A stretch of 64,000 nucleotides of DNA, taken from NCBI RefSeq assembly GCF_024749165.1, contig NZ_CP087190.1:1448001-1512000 (forward strand), read 5' to 3'. Positions 18,870-27,960 of the stretch are shown here, in pieces. The DNA is from Pseudomonas sp. B21-023 (lineage in GTDB: Bacteria > Pseudomonadota > Gammaproteobacteria > Pseudomonadales > Pseudomonadaceae). The position numbers and the translations under genes were made by a program. Position 1 is the stretch's first letter, and every line of letters starts with the position of its first letter. The notes below the pieces were generated by a model, which did no database searches, had not been told where the DNA came from, and saw only the letters and a list, made by a program, of their open reading frames with translations.

Positions 18870-19580
18870 TCAGTTGCCTTTGACCGCCTTGCCGTCCACC
18901 GTGCCATCCTGCAGCACGATCACGTATTCCTTGCCATCGGTCTCGACCTGGCGCAGTTGCACCAGCAGGTAGTCCCAGTCCTTGGCGAACCACAGCTCGG
19001 TGATGCGCTTGCTCTGGCTAGGGTCGCGCACGCGCTCGACCTTGACCGCGTCGACCTGGCCAGTCTTGGTGGCCACTTTCTCGGTGCCCAGCACGCGGAA
19101 GTCGTAGGTGTCGATCTCATCACCGTCGACCACCTGGTAGGTCATGCTCTTCTTGCCGGCGGCCACGTCATGCTGCAGTGCCAGTTGATAGGACGACTTG
19201 TCCAGCACGCCACGGTTGAGCGGCAGGCTGATCGCGTCGCCACGGTCGCTGCCAGTCACCTTCTTGCCGGTCCAGTCGAAGGTGAGGTCGACTTTCTTCG
19301 CCTTGCCCAGGCCGCCGCGTTCGAAGTGGTACTTCTGCGGCAGCAAGGTGTCGTTGTCGAGCTTGAGGGTGCTTTGCTCGGTCAGGCTGGCGATCATCAT
19401 GGAGGCCTTGAAATTAAGGTCCCAAGTACCGTTGGCGTTCTTCACCAGGCTGCGCTCGGCAGTGCCGCTCATGGGCAGCTGCTTCCAGTCAGCCGTATAG
19501 CTGGCTGCGAAAGGCTTCAGATCAGCTGCCTGGAGGGGCAGGGCGAGCACGGCGAGAGCCAAGAGCAGGGCGCGACGCAT
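18870..19580 (-). CDS. DUF3108 periplasmic protein
   Basis: A 236-residue exported protein with a Sec signal peptide (residues 1-18, cleavage after LQA). The rest is a beta-rich DUF3108 domain of unknown role. The pattern FAASYTADWK near residue 23 and the ending TELWFAKDWDYLLVQLRQ near 193 are the family hallmarks. It starts 8 nt after the purN stop and before a strong terminator, so it is the last gene of a purM-purN-DUF3108 operon, an order seen widely in gamma-proteobacteria. No link to purine synthesis is evident. Confidence 0.85.
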   Translation of the reverse strand: MRRALLLALAVLALPLQAADLKPFAASYTADWKQLPMSGTAERSLVKNANGTWDLNFKASMMIASLTEQSTLKLDNDTLLPQKYHFERGGLGKAKKVDLTFDWTGKKVTGSDRGDAISLPLNRGVLDKSSYQLALQHDVAAGKKSMTYQVVDGDEIDTYDFRVLGTEKVATKTGQVDAVKVERVRDPSQSKRITELWFAKDWDYLLVQLRQVETDGKEYVIVLQDGTVDGKAVKGN

Positions 19581-19588
19581 AAATTCTC

Positions 19589-20242
19589 CTAGGATCGAAT
19601 CAAGTGACCGCTGGCCGCCAGCGGCTGGCCATCCAGTAATGCACCGTGCTCGCCCAGACGCAAGCGTCCTTCGGCGAACCAGCGCACCGCCAGCGGGTAG
19701 ATCTGGTGTTCCTGCAGGTGCACGCGCTGGGCAAGCGTCTGCGCGCTGTCATCCGCTGCCACAGGCACCACAGCCTGTACGACCAGAGGCCCGCCATCGA
19801 GTTCCTCGGTGACGAAGTGCACGCTGCAGCCGTGCTCCGCATCACCGGCTTCCAGGGCGCGCTGGTGAGTGTGCAAGCCTTTGTACTTGGGCAACAGTGA
19901 CGGATGTATGTTGAGCAGCCGGCCTTGATAGTGGCGCACGAAGCCGCCACTCAAGATGCGCATGAAGCCAGCCAGCACCACAAGGTCAGGCGCGAAGCCG
20001 TCGATCAGCGCCATCAGCGCCGCATCGAAGGCTTCGCGGCCGTCGAAGCCCTGGTGCTCCAGCAGCGCGGTGTCGATGCCGGCTGCCTTGGCGCGTTCCA
20101 GGCCGTAGGCATCGGCACGGTTGGAAATCACCGCGCGGATGCGTACTGGGCCGTTGCTGGCGCTGTTGCTGTCGATCAGCGCTTGCAGGTTGCTGCCGGA
20201 GCCCGACAGCAGTACCACGACGTTGCAGGTCTTGCCCGGCAT
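19589..20242 (-). CDS. purN: Phosphoribosylglycinamide formyltransferase 1
   Basis: PurN transfers a formyl group from 10-formyltetrahydrofolate to GAR, the third step of purine synthesis. The 217-residue protein shows the phosphate-binding loop LLSGSGSNLQAL (11-22), the folate-site AGFMRILS near 90 and the catalytic Asn/His motif LNIHPSLLP near 108. The conserved Asp lies in the HFVTEELDGGP block near 140. The ATG at 20242 shares one base with the purM stop, so translation is coupled. Length is typical for the family. Confidence 0.96.
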   Translation of the reverse strand: MPGKTCNVVVLLSGSGSNLQALIDSNSASNGPVRIRAVISNRADAYGLERAKAAGIDTALLEHQGFDGREAFDAALMALIDGFAPDLVVLAGFMRILSGGFVRHYQGRLLNIHPSLLPKYKGLHTHQRALEAGDAEHGCSVHFVTEELDGGPLVVQAVVPVAADDSAQTLAQRVHLQEHQIYPLAVRWFAEGRLRLGEHGALLDGQPLAASGHLIRS

Positions 20243-21300
20243 CAGTGTGCCTTGAGGTTCTTGAGCTCGACCTGGGCGGCGCCTTCGGCGGCCTCGGCGA
20301 TCTGGCCGATGACCCACGGCTGCTCGCCGGCGGCGCGCAGCACGTTCAGGGCGTTGTCGACCTGGTCCTGGGCGACGCAGATGACCATGCCCACGCCGCA
20401 GTTCAGCACGCGGTGCATTTCATGTTCGTCGACGTTGCCTTTTTCCTGCAGGAAGTCGAACACCACCGGGCGCTGCCAGCTGGCCACGTCGACCACGGCC
20501 TGGGCGCCTTTTGGCAGCACGCGCGGGATGTTGTCCAGCAGGCCGCCGCCGGTGATGTGAGCCATGGCCTTGACCGCGCCGGTCTGTTTGATCAGCTGCA
20601 GCAGGGGCTTGACGTAGATGCGGGTCGGCGCCATCAGCAGGTCGGCCAGCGGCTTGCCGTCGAGCTGGGTGTTGTCGATGTCGGTGCCGGACACTTCGAG
20701 GATCTTGCGGATCAGCGAGTAGCCGTTGGAGTGCGGGCCGGAGGACGGCAGGGCGATCAGGGCGTCACCGGTGACCACTTTCGAGCCGTCGATGATCTCG
20801 GCCTTTTCCACCACGCCGACGCAGAAACCGGCCAGGTCGTAGTCTTCACCTTCGTACATGCCTGGCATCTCGGCGGTTTCACCACCGACCAGCGAGCAGC
20901 CGGCCAGTTCGCAACCGGCGCCGATGCCGGTGACCACGGTGGCGGCCACGTCGACGTTGAGCTTGCCGGTGGCGTAGTAGTCGAGGAAGAACAGCGGCTC
21001 GGCGCCGCACACCACCAGGTCGTTGACGCACATGGCGACCAGGTCCTGGCCGATGCTGTCGTGCTTGTTCAGGTTCAGCGCCAGGCGCAGCTTGGTGCCG
21101 ACGCCGTCGGTGCCGGAGACCAGCACCGGCTGCTTGTAGCCGGCCGGGATCTCGCAGAGGGCGCCGAAGCCGCCCAGGCCACCCATGACTTCAGGGCGTG
21201 CGGTGCGCTTGGCGACGCCCTTGATGCGTTCGACCAGTGCTTCGCCGGCGTCGATGTCTACACCGGCGTCTTTGTAGCTCAGGGAGGGTTGCTTGCTCAT
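20242..21300 (-). CDS. purM: Phosphoribosylformylglycinamidine cyclo-ligase
   Basis: PurM closes the imidazole ring of AIR from FGAM with ATP, the fifth step of purine synthesis. The 352-residue protein has the N-terminal [11 protein letters not shown], the ATP-site GTDGVGTKL near 64-72, the Asp-rich [19 protein letters not shown] near 90 and the glycine-rich [13 protein letters not shown] near 253. It is first in the purM-purN operon and divergent from the DUF2066 gene. A weak Shine-Dalgarno (AAAGG) lies 9 nt before the ATG. Confidence 0.96.
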   Translation of the reverse strand: MSKQPSLSYKDAGVDIDAGEALVERIKGVAKRTARPEVMGGLGGFGALCEIPAGYKQPVLVSGTDGVGTKLRLALNLNKHDSIGQDLVAMCVNDLVVCGAEPLFFLDYYATGKLNVDVAATVVTGIGAGCELAGCSLVGGETAEMPGMYEGEDYDLAGFCVGVVEKAEIIDGSKVVTGDALIALPSSGPHSNGYSLIRKILEVSGTDIDNTQLDGKPLADLLMAPTRIYVKPLLQLIKQTGAVKAMAHITGGGLLDNIPRVLPKGAQAVVDVASWQRPVVFDFLQEKGNVDEHEMHRVLNCGVGMVICVAQDQVDNALNVLRAAGEQPWVIGQIAEAAEGAAQVELKNLKAH

Positions 21301-21642
21301 TGATCCAGGCCTTTAGGAGGGAGGGATTCAGAAAAACGACCGGGACGGCCAAGGCCACTTTCAGAAACGGTGGCTGCCTGTACGTCACTGGTCTGCGAAG
21401 GCGCGCGATTTTATCAGGGTTGCCCCAAGGCGGCCATCCTCAGGCCGACGGGCAGGCGGGAAATCTGGGCAAAAAACGCTGTTTCACCCTGTGCGACTGG
21501 TTGCCGCGTCGGCGCCTGTATAAGGTATAGGCATGGCGACGTGCGCAAAGGCGCGGCACGGCGGAGCATTTTCCGGCGTGGCGCGGTCTCAGCCCACAGG
21601 CAAGGGCGCGTCGCCCCAAGGTCATCTGGACAGGAATCCTCA
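21301..21642. other. 342-nt divergent intergenic region
   Basis: This gap separates purM and the DUF2066 gene and must hold both promoters. A -10-like tataag at 21519-21524 reads toward DUF2066. I see no strong palindromic operator, no REP and no coding frame with a ribosome site. Confidence 0.5.
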
Positions 21643-22698
21643 ATGCGTCTTCTCAATTTCCTTGCTGGCGCCTGCCTCGCTGTGGCCGGCACCCTCGCGC
21701 AGGCCGAAACCGTCTCGGGCCTGTATCAGGTTCGCGAGCCCGTCGAAGGGCAGGGCAGCGAGGCCCGCGCCCAGGCGACCGGCAAGGCGCTCGATACCCT
21801 GGTGCTGCGCCTGACCGGCGACCCCAAGGCCGCGCAGAATCCGGCGCTGGCCGCGCTGCGCAAGGACCCGCAACAGATCATCAACCAGGTCGGCACCGAG
21901 GCAGGCCCACCGGAGTCGGTGCTGGTCGAGTTCGACCCCGGCAGCACCGAGCGCGCCCTGCGCCAGGCCGGGCTGGCATTGTGGGGCAGCAACCGACCGT
22001 CGGTCCTGGGCTGGTGGCTGAACGACAGTGTCGAGGGCAGCAGCTTGGTCGGCGATGGCCAGGGCGCCGCCGAGCCATTGCGTCGGGCAGCCCAGCATCG
22101 CGGCCTGCCCCTGCGCCTGCCATTGGCCGATCTGCAGGAGCAACTGGTGGCCAATGCCAAGCTGCTCGAGGGTAACGACCCCGCGCCCCTGCGCGAGGCG
22201 TCCGAGCGCTATGGCGCCGATGCCTTGCTGGCGGTGCACGCCCATGAGGCCGACGGCAAGTGGCAGGGCAAGTGGCAGTTGTGGCTGGGCGACCAGCGTG
22301 AACAGGGCAATGCCGAGGGCAGCGATCAGGCGGCCCTGGCCGATGCGGTGCTGCTGGCGGTGAGCAACCGCCTGGCGCCGCGTTATGTCACGCGGCCAGG
22401 CGCCAGCAGCGACCTGCAGGTACAGGTGCAGGGGATGAACCTGCAGCGGTACGCCGAACTGAGCCGGGTACTGGAGCCTTATGGCGCCCGCTTGCAGATG
22501 GCAGAAGGCGGCACCTTGACCTACCGGGTCAGCGGCAATCGCGAGCAATTGCGCGCCCAGCTGGGCCTGGCCAAGCTGCAGGAGCTGCCTGCCGAACCTG
22601 CAGCCGCCACGCCTGCGCCGAGCGCGCAGGGCGATACCGGCACAACACCGCCCACCACTGCCGCAACGCCGTTCGACGGCCTGCGCTTTCGCTGGTAA
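21643..22698 (+). CDS. DUF2066 domain exported protein
   Basis: A 351-residue protein with a clear signal peptide (1-21, cleavage after AQA) and a DUF2066 domain of unknown role. The family signature includes the block GSEARAQATGKALDTLVLRLTG, of which the core RAQATGKAL lies near residue 43. The last 40 residues are a low-complexity Ala/Pro/Thr-rich tail. The ATG at 21643 has an AGGA seven bases upstream. The AI-2E-type transporter gene follows closely, giving a two-gene unit facing away from purM. DUF2066 beside purM is common in Pseudomonas. Confidence 0.83.
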   Translation: MRLLNFLAGACLAVAGTLAQAETVSGLYQVREPVEGQGSEARAQATGKALDTLVLRLTGDPKAAQNPALAALRKDPQQIINQVGTEAGPPESVLVEFDPGSTERALRQAGLALWGSNRPSVLGWWLNDSVEGSSLVGDGQGAAEPLRRAAQHRGLPLRLPLADLQEQLVANAKLLEGNDPAPLREASERYGADALLAVHAHEADGKWQGKWQLWLGDQREQGNAEGSDQAALADAVLLAVSNRLAPRYVTRPGASSDLQVQVQGMNLQRYAELSRVLEPYGARLQMAEGGTLTYRVSGNREQLRAQLGLAKLQELPAEPAAATPAPSAQGDTGTTPPTTAATPFDGLRFRW

Positions 22699-22710
22699 GG
22701 AGTGGCGCGA

Positions 22711-23784
22711 ATGACTGACATGCGTCGTTGGGTCTGGGTGGGCGCGGCCTTGGTGATCGCCGTGCTGCTGTACTTCCTGCACAACATCCTCTCACCGTTC
22801 CTGGTGGGCATCCTGCTGGCCTACCTCGCCGACCCGCTGGTCGATCGCCTGGAGCGGCTCGGGCTGTCGCGCACTTGGGGCGTGGTGGTGGTGTTCAGCC
22901 TGTTCACCCTGATCTTCCTGGCCTTGTTGCTGGTGCTGGTGCCGATGCTGGCCAAGCAGTTGCTGCGCCTGTACGAGCTGGCGCCGCAGATGCTCGACTG
23001 GCTGCAGCACGTGGCGCTGCCGTGGGTGCAGAGCCGCCTGGGCTTGGCCGACGGCTTCTGGAAGTTCGACAAGATCAAGGCCGCGATCGGCGAGCACATG
23101 GGCCAGACCACCGACATCGTCGGCGTGCTGCTGTCCCAGGCCACCGCCTCGAGCCTGGCGCTGATCGGCTGGCTGGCCAACCTGGTGCTGATCCCGGTGG
23201 TGGGCTTCTACCTGCTGCGTGACTGGGACCTGATGATGGCCAAGCTGCGCAGCCTGCTGCCGCGCCAGCGCGAGCCGCAGGTGGTGGGGCTGGCCGGCGA
23301 GTGCCACGAGGTGCTGGGGGCGTTCGTGCGCGGGCAACTGCTGGTGATGCTGGCGTTGGGCGTCATCTATTCCTCGGGGCTGATGCTGGTGGGCCTGGAG
23401 CTGGGCCTGCTGATCGGCATGCTGGCGGGGCTGGCGGCGATCGTGCCATACATGGGCTTCATCATCGGCATCGGCGCGGCGCTGGTCGCCGGGTTGTTCC
23501 AGTTCGGCGGCGACCTCTATCCCATGCTCGGTATCGTCGCGGTGTTCATGGTCGGGCAGGCGCTGGAGGGCATGGTGCTGACGCCGCTGCTGGTGGGCGA
23601 CCGCATCGGCCTGCATCCGGTGGCGGTGATCTTCGCGATCCTGGCTGGCGGCGAGTTGTTCGGCTTTACCGGGGTGCTGCTGGCGCTGCCGGTGGCGGCG
23701 GTGATCATGGTGTTGCTGCGCCATGTCCATGACCTGTACAAGGAATCGGACATGTACGCCGGGGAAGTAGACCCGGATCTGTGA
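22711..23784 (+). CDS. AI-2E/PerM family membrane transporter
   Basis: A 357-residue polytopic inner-membrane protein of the AI-2E (TqsA/PerM) family, with about eight hydrophobic stretches: two at the N terminus, a soluble central part with PRQREPQVVGLAGECHEVLG near residue 195, and five at the C terminus. Members export small metabolites or ions; the substrate here is unknown. The ATG at 22711 has AAGGAG eight bases upstream, which is preferred to the GTG at 22702. It is 12 nt from DUF2066 and precedes hda across a BIME. Confidence 0.85.
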   Translation: MTDMRRWVWVGAALVIAVLLYFLHNILSPFLVGILLAYLADPLVDRLERLGLSRTWGVVVVFSLFTLIFLALLLVLVPMLAKQLLRLYELAPQMLDWLQHVALPWVQSRLGLADGFWKFDKIKAAIGEHMGQTTDIVGVLLSQATASSLALIGWLANLVLIPVVGFYLLRDWDLMMAKLRSLLPRQREPQVVGLAGECHEVLGAFVRGQLLVMLALGVIYSSGLMLVGLELGLLIGMLAGLAAIVPYMGFIIGIGAALVAGLFQFGGDLYPMLGIVAVFMVGQALEGMVLTPLLVGDRIGLHPVAVIFAILAGGELFGFTGVLLALPVAAVIMVLLRHVHDLYKESDMYAGEVDPDL

Positions 23785-23786
23785 GC

Positions 23787-23858
23787 GATCGCGGGGCAAG
23801 CCCGCTCCCATGCCCGGAGTCTTGAGCACCCGGCGGGGGGCGGGCTTGCCCCGCGATG
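23787..23858. repeat. BIME (two facing REPs)
   Basis: Left arm atcgcggggcaagcccgctc from 23788; right arm reads gcgggcttgccccgcgat to about 23857. It lies just after the transporter stop. The arms are slightly diverged where they meet the linker. Confidence 0.85.
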
Positions 23859-23992
23859 TGCTTACATTAAACGCAACTGCTTGATTTTACTTGTGCTATT
23901 CCCCTGCCGGATTGTGCCGTCCGCGTTGCGGGTATAGACTTTGCACACTGTTCATCAAAGGCCCCCTGTGGTCCCCGCGACCGCCCGCGAGC

Positions 23993-24697
23993 ATGAAACC
24001 GATCCAGTTGCCCTTGGGTGTGCGTCTGCGCGACGACGCCACCTTCATCAACTACTACCCCGGCGCCAATGCCGCGGCACTGGGCTATGTCGAGCGGCTC
24101 TGCGAAGCCGACGCCGGCTGGACCGAAAGCCTCATCTACCTGTGGGGCAAGCAGGGCGTGGGCCGTACCCATCTGTTGCAGGCCGCCACCCACCGTTTCC
24201 AGCAACTGGGCGAGCCCGCCGTGTACCTGCCCCTGGCGCAATTGCTCGAGCGTGGCGTCGAACTGCTCGACCATCTCGAGCAATACGAGCTGGTATGCAT
24301 CGATGACCTGCACGTGATCGCGGGCAAGGCCGACTGGGAAGAGGCCATGTTCCACCTGTTCAACCGCTTGCGCGACAGTGGCCGGCGCCTGCTGCTGGCA
24401 GCCTCCAGCTCGCCGCGGGAGCTGCCAATCAAGCTGGCCGACCTCAAGTCGCGGCTGACCCTGGCGCTGATCTTCCAGATGCGCGGGATGTCCGACGAGG
24501 ACAAGCTGCGCGCCCTGCAACTGCGCGCTTCGCGCCGCGGCCTGCACCTGACCGACGAAGTCGGCCACTTCATCCTCACCCGTGGCACGCGCAGCATGAG
24601 CGCGCTGTTCGACCTGCTCGAACGTCTCGACCAGGCTTCCTTGCAGGCCCAGCGCAAGCTGACCATTCCCTTCCTCAAGGAAACCCTCGGCTGGTAG
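23993..24697 (+). CDS. hda: DnaA regulatory inactivator Hda
   Basis: Hda is a DnaA-related AAA+ protein that, bound to the sliding clamp, stimulates ATP hydrolysis by DnaA and limits re-initiation. The 234-residue protein begins with a clamp-binding peptide QLPLGV (5-10), has the Walker-like P-loop LWGKQGVGRTHLL near 51, Walker B LVCIDDLHVI near 99, and ends with QRKLTIPFLKETL, typical of Hda. It lacks the DnaA DNA-binding domain. The ATG at 23993 gives a conserved N terminus. It lies between the PerM-type gene and the NlpC/P60 pair, as in many Pseudomonas. Confidence 0.93.
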   Translation: MKPIQLPLGVRLRDDATFINYYPGANAAALGYVERLCEADAGWTESLIYLWGKQGVGRTHLLQAATHRFQQLGEPAVYLPLAQLLERGVELLDHLEQYELVCIDDLHVIAGKADWEEAMFHLFNRLRDSGRRLLLAASSSPRELPIKLADLKSRLTLALIFQMRGMSDEDKLRALQLRASRRGLHLTDEVGHFILTRGTRSMSALFDLLERLDQASLQAQRKLTIPFLKETLGW

Positions 24698-24822
24698 CGC
24701 TGAAAACACGGTGCCAGAGCGTCGAATCGGAAAAGTCACATGTTTTTCGATAAAATTTGCAAATGGGTCCGATAGAAGGCATAGTTTCCCCCTTCTAAAG
24801 GACTACAGACACGGTCGTGCCC

Positions 24823-25458
24823 ATGCTGAAGCGCTTCGCACCCCTCGTGCCACTTGCACTTGTCACCCTTCTTTACGGCTGTGCCTCCACCGGCCCGGTC
24901 GCGCCTTCGCAGGATCAACGCATGGCCAACGAGCAATCGGTCAAGGCCAAGGCTTCCGCTTCTTCCGTATTCACCGAGGAAGAGCTGGCCAGCGAAGATG
25001 ACCTCGAGGCATTTTCCAGCAACAGCAAGCCGTACCAGTTGCCCGTGCTGGCCGACAGTATTCTCGAACGCGGCATGGCGCTGATCGGTACCCGCTACCG
25101 CTTCGGTGGCACCTCCGAGAAGTCCGGCTTCGACTGCAGCGGTTTCATCGGCTACCTGTTCCGCGAAGAGGCCGGCATGAACCTGCCGCGTTCGACCCGC
25201 GAGATGATCAACGTCGACGCGCCGAAAGTTGCGCGCAACAAGCTCAAGCCCGGCGACCTGCTGTTCTTCAGCACCAACGGTCGTGGTCGCGTCAGCCACG
25301 CCGGCATCTACCTGGGTGACAACCAGTTCATCCATTCCAGCAGCCGCCGCAGCGGTGGCGTGCGCATCGACAGCCTCGGCGATCGCTACTGGAGCAAGAC
25401 CTTCATCGAGGCCAAACGCGCGCTCGCCATGGCGCCGACCACGATCTCGCGCAATTGA
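24823..25458 (+). CDS. NlpC/P60 (C40) cell-wall peptidase lipoprotein
   Basis: A 211-residue lipoprotein (lipobox LYGC, C20) with a C-terminal NlpC/P60 papain-like domain that cleaves peptidoglycan stem-peptide bonds. The catalytic Cys is C105 in FDCSGFIGY, the His is H159 in VSHAGIYLGD, and the polar residue is H171 in FIHSSS. Between the lipid anchor and the domain lies a polar linker rich in Ser/Ala/Glu. A second NlpC/P60 lipoprotein gene lies 146 nt downstream, suggesting duplication. The frame has a GTG two codons upstream; I prefer ATG at 24823. Confidence 0.93.
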   Translation: MLKRFAPLVPLALVTLLYGCASTGPVAPSQDQRMANEQSVKAKASASSVFTEEELASEDDLEAFSSNSKPYQLPVLADSILERGMALIGTRYRFGGTSEKSGFDCSGFIGYLFREEAGMNLPRSTREMINVDAPKVARNKLKPGDLLFFSTNGRGRVSHAGIYLGDNQFIHSSSRRSGGVRIDSLGDRYWSKTFIEAKRALAMAPTTISRN

Positions 25459-25484
25459 ATTGATATCAAAATGCTGTACCCTGC

Positions 25485-25517
25485 CACGGCGGCGTAGCTG
25501 AAAAGCTCGCCGCCGTG
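25485..25517 (+). terminator. Perfect 10-bp stem-loop between the two NlpC genes
   Basis: cacggcggcg (25485-25494) pairs with cgccgccgtg (25508-25517); agct repeats in the loop could extend the stem. There is no U-run, so it may instead serve RNA stability. Confidence 0.45.
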
Positions 25518-25604
25518 CGCATTTACAGAAAGCGTCTAATCTAATTTCTCAACTCTTTTTACCTTCGGCCATGGCCGGGGGCTTCCCGACAGGACGTTTA
25601 CATC

Positions 25605-26138
25605 ATGGCGATGTTGGCGCGCTTCGCATTCTTCTCCCTCGTGGCCCTGCTCGCGGCCTGCTCCAGCCGTGCACCCGCTCCGGCACCGATGGCCAAGGCC
25701 CCAATGGTGTTCAACCCATCGCCCTCGTCGCCCGCGGCGGACGATGTGCTGTTCCGCGCCATCGGCCTGGTGGGCACGCCCTATCGCTGGGGTGGCAATA
25801 CCCCGGACTCGGGCTTTGATTGCAGCGGCCTGATTGGCTACGTGTACCGTGACGCCGCCGGCATCAGCCTGCCGCGCACCACCCGCGACATGATCGTCAT
25901 GCGTGCGCCGAACGTGGACCTCGATGCGCTGCAGTCCGGCGACCTGGTGTTCTTCGCCACCAGTGGCGGCTCGCAGGTCAGCCATGCCGGGATCTATGTG
26001 GGTGAGGGGCGCTTCGTGCATGCACCGTCCACCGGTGGCACCGTGCGCCTCGACTACTTGTCGAACAGCTACTGGGCCAAGGCCTACCTCCAGGCCAAGC
26101 GAGTACTGCCGCCGGGGCATCTGGCGCAAAATCCCTGA
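25605..26138 (+). CDS. NlpC/P60 (C40) cell-wall peptidase lipoprotein, second copy
   Basis: A 177-residue lipoprotein (lipobox LAAC, C19), shorter than its upstream paralogue because the linker is reduced. The domain has catalytic C73 (FDCSGLIGY), H127 (VSHAGIYVGE) and H139 (FVHAPS), and the same RTTRDMI/RSTREMI substrate-side motif, so the two enzymes are recent or co-evolving paralogues. It should act in the periplasm on peptidoglycan. The start at 25605 gives MAMLARF after an AGGACG. The two genes are separated by a stem-loop and could be separately transcribed. Confidence 0.93.
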   Translation: MAMLARFAFFSLVALLAACSSRAPAPAPMAKAPMVFNPSPSSPAADDVLFRAIGLVGTPYRWGGNTPDSGFDCSGLIGYVYRDAAGISLPRTTRDMIVMRAPNVDLDALQSGDLVFFATSGGSQVSHAGIYVGEGRFVHAPSTGGTVRLDYLSNSYWAKAYLQAKRVLPPGHLAQNP

Positions 26139-26290
26139 CGCCATGGTCGCCGCCGGGCCAGGCTAGACCTATCTAACGCCCGCTTTTTGCGGTGCCGATG
26201 ACCTCGTCCGATTCCAATGATCCAGGAATCGGTTGCTGGTTGGTGATGTGCTGGTCAATTCGGATATGGCTTCGAGGACTGAAGCGCGCC

Positions 26291-26869
26291 TCAGGCCTGC
26301 TTGAGCAGCAAGGCCACCCCCGGAAAGTACTGCCCCAGCTCGTTGTGCAGCTTGCGATAGGCATAAGGAAAGTACCAGGCGATTGCACAGGCGGTGTGTT
26401 TCTGCAGGTCATCGACCAGGTCTTGCAGCTCCTCGGGGCTGGCGTGCTGGCCGGCCTTCCACGGGGTGACGAACAACGCCCCGGCCTTGAGCTGGCTGGC
26501 ATAGGCGATCGCCTTGGCCTGGATGGCGCTTTCCTGCAGCGCCGGCGCCAGGTCGAGGCGGGCGAGGCGCGGCCAGCGCTGGCTGCAGTGCAAGTGGATC
26601 GATTCCTCGGCGCTGCTGATGGCCAGGTCGCCACGGGCTTCGCGTTCGCCTTCGTCGCGCTGTTTCTTGCTCGTGTACTGCTGCAGCGCCACCAGCTCGG
26701 CCTGCCAGGCCGCAGCCGCGAGCAGCCCGGCATTGGCGGCTGCACCGTGCCAGTAAGGGGCTTCGTTGTCGCCCTGGAACTGGTTGAAGCGGTCGATGCA
26801 GTCGACCCAGCGTTCCAGGGCCGGGCGCAGGAATTCCAGGCGCGGGTTATTGATGATCAGGCCTTGCAT
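26291..26869 (-). CDS. Conserved hypothetical protein (192 aa)
   Basis: Not recognised. The soluble 192-residue protein begins MQGLIINNPRLEFLRPALERWVD and is predicted helical, with conserved-looking blocks NQFQGDNEAPYWHGAAANAG near 28 and WYFPYAYRKLHNELGQYFPG near 165. It has no signal peptide or membrane helix. An AGGAG lies 8 nt before the ATG. It stands divergently from the cobalamin promoter, with 160 nt between its start and the riboswitch. Context gives no functional clue; a link to cobalamin is speculation. Confidence 0.7.
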   Translation of the reverse strand: MQGLIINNPRLEFLRPALERWVDCIDRFNQFQGDNEAPYWHGAAANAGLLAAAAWQAELVALQQYTSKKQRDEGEREARGDLAISSAEESIHLHCSQRWPRLARLDLAPALQESAIQAKAIAYASQLKAGALFVTPWKAGQHASPEELQDLVDDLQKHTACAIAWYFPYAYRKLHNELGQYFPGVALLLKQA

Positions 26870-26992
26870 GCTGCGCTCCTTGTATTTGTGATCGAGGTCA
26901 GTCGAAATGGTGGCTATGTGATATCACTGCTTTGAGTGTGGCACAAGCTGGCGAATCGGCCATTGATCCAGGCCGGATCGGTCCTCGTTCGA

Positions 26993-27021
26993 TTGACGCT
27001 CCCGGTGCAACCCTCTAACCT
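26993..27021 (+). promoter_or_regulatory. Sigma-70 promoter of the cobalamin operon
   Basis: TTGACG (26993-26998), a 17-nt spacer and TAACCT (27016-27021). The predicted transcript start at about 27028 falls exactly at the 5' edge of the cobalamin riboswitch. Confidence 0.7.
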
Positions 27022-27029
27022 TCGCGGCG

Positions 27030-27228
27030 TGTTTCAGGTGCCCGGCGAACCGAGGTTCGGCAGGGTGAAACTGGGAAGCCGGTGGGCGCCAGCAGGCGCG
27101 AATCCGGCGCTGCCCCCGCAACGGTAGGTGAGTCGAAGACGGCGCATGGCCACTGGGTACAGGTATCCGGGAAGGCGCGTCGTCCGGGCATGGCCCGCTC
27201 ACGAGCCCGGAGACCGGCCTGTCACTGC
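27030..27228 (+). promoter_or_regulatory. Cobalamin riboswitch
   Basis: Conserved parts in order: GGGAAGCCGGTG at 27070-27081, CGCTGCCCCCGCAACGGTA at about 27107-27125, GCCACTG at 27149-27155 and the B12 box AGCCCGGAGACCGGCC at about 27204-27219. These are the core elements of the adenosylcobalamin-sensing leader. It lies 5' of cobO, about 120 nt before the first codon, and should repress the operon when coenzyme B12 is plentiful. The mode of off-switching is not clear. Confidence 0.95.
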
Positions 27229-27348
27229 CAACGGCATCACGGAGGGTGATGTGCGGTGCGATGTGGCCTGGGGCCACGGCCCCTGCGCGTTCTCCGTCTG
27301 CCCGCCTTTTCCCTGTCGCCAACCGGCGACAGCCTGCGGAGACCCCTG

Positions 27349-27960
27349 ATGAGCGAATCCACCGAACGCGACGAACGTCACCTGGCGCGCATGCTGCGCA
27401 AGAAGGCGATCATCGACGAGCGCATCGCCAATTCCCCCAACGAATGCGGCCTGCTGCTGGTACTGACCGGCAATGGCAAGGGCAAGAGCAGCTCGGCTTT
27501 CGGCATGCTCGCCCGGGCCCTGGGCCATGGCATGCAGTGCGGCGTGGTGCAGTTCATCAAGGGCCGCAACAGCACCGGTGAAGAGCTGTTCTTCCGCCGC
27601 TTCCCCGAGCAGGTGCGCTATCACGTGATGGGCGAGGGCTTCACCTGGGAGACCCAGGACCGCCAGCGCGACATCGCCGCTGCCGAAGCGGCCTGGGCGG
27701 TATCGCGCCAGTTGCTGCAGGATCCGTCGATCCAGTTCGTGGTGCTCGATGAGCTGAACATCGCCCTCAAGCATGGCTACCTCGACCTCGACCAGGTGCT
27801 ATCGGACATCCAGGCCCGCCCACCGATGCAGCATGTGATCGTCACCGGCCGTGCGGCCAAGCCCGAAATGATCGAACTGGCCGACACCGTCACCGAGATG
27901 GGCATGCTCAAGCACGCCTTCCAGGCCGGTATCCGCGCACAGAAGGGCGTCGAGCTGTGA
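27349..27960 (+). CDS. cobO: Cob(I)yrinic acid a,c-diamide adenosyltransferase
   Basis: CobO (BtuR/CobA type) attaches the 5'-deoxyadenosyl group of ATP to reduced corrinoid cobalt. The 203-residue protein has the P-loop GNGKGKSSS (41-49), the corrinoid-site FIKGRNSTGEE near 63 and the Walker-B-like LDELNIAL near 128. It is the first gene after the riboswitch. The ATG at 27349 gives a normal N terminus. The cobB GTG start overlaps its stop codon by 4 nt. Confidence 0.96.
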   Translation: MSESTERDERHLARMLRKKAIIDERIANSPNECGLLLVLTGNGKGKSSSAFGMLARALGHGMQCGVVQFIKGRNSTGEELFFRRFPEQVRYHVMGEGFTWETQDRQRDIAAAEAAWAVSRQLLQDPSIQFVVLDELNIALKHGYLDLDQVLSDIQARPPMQHVIVTGRAAKPEMIELADTVTEMGMLKHAFQAGIRAQKGVEL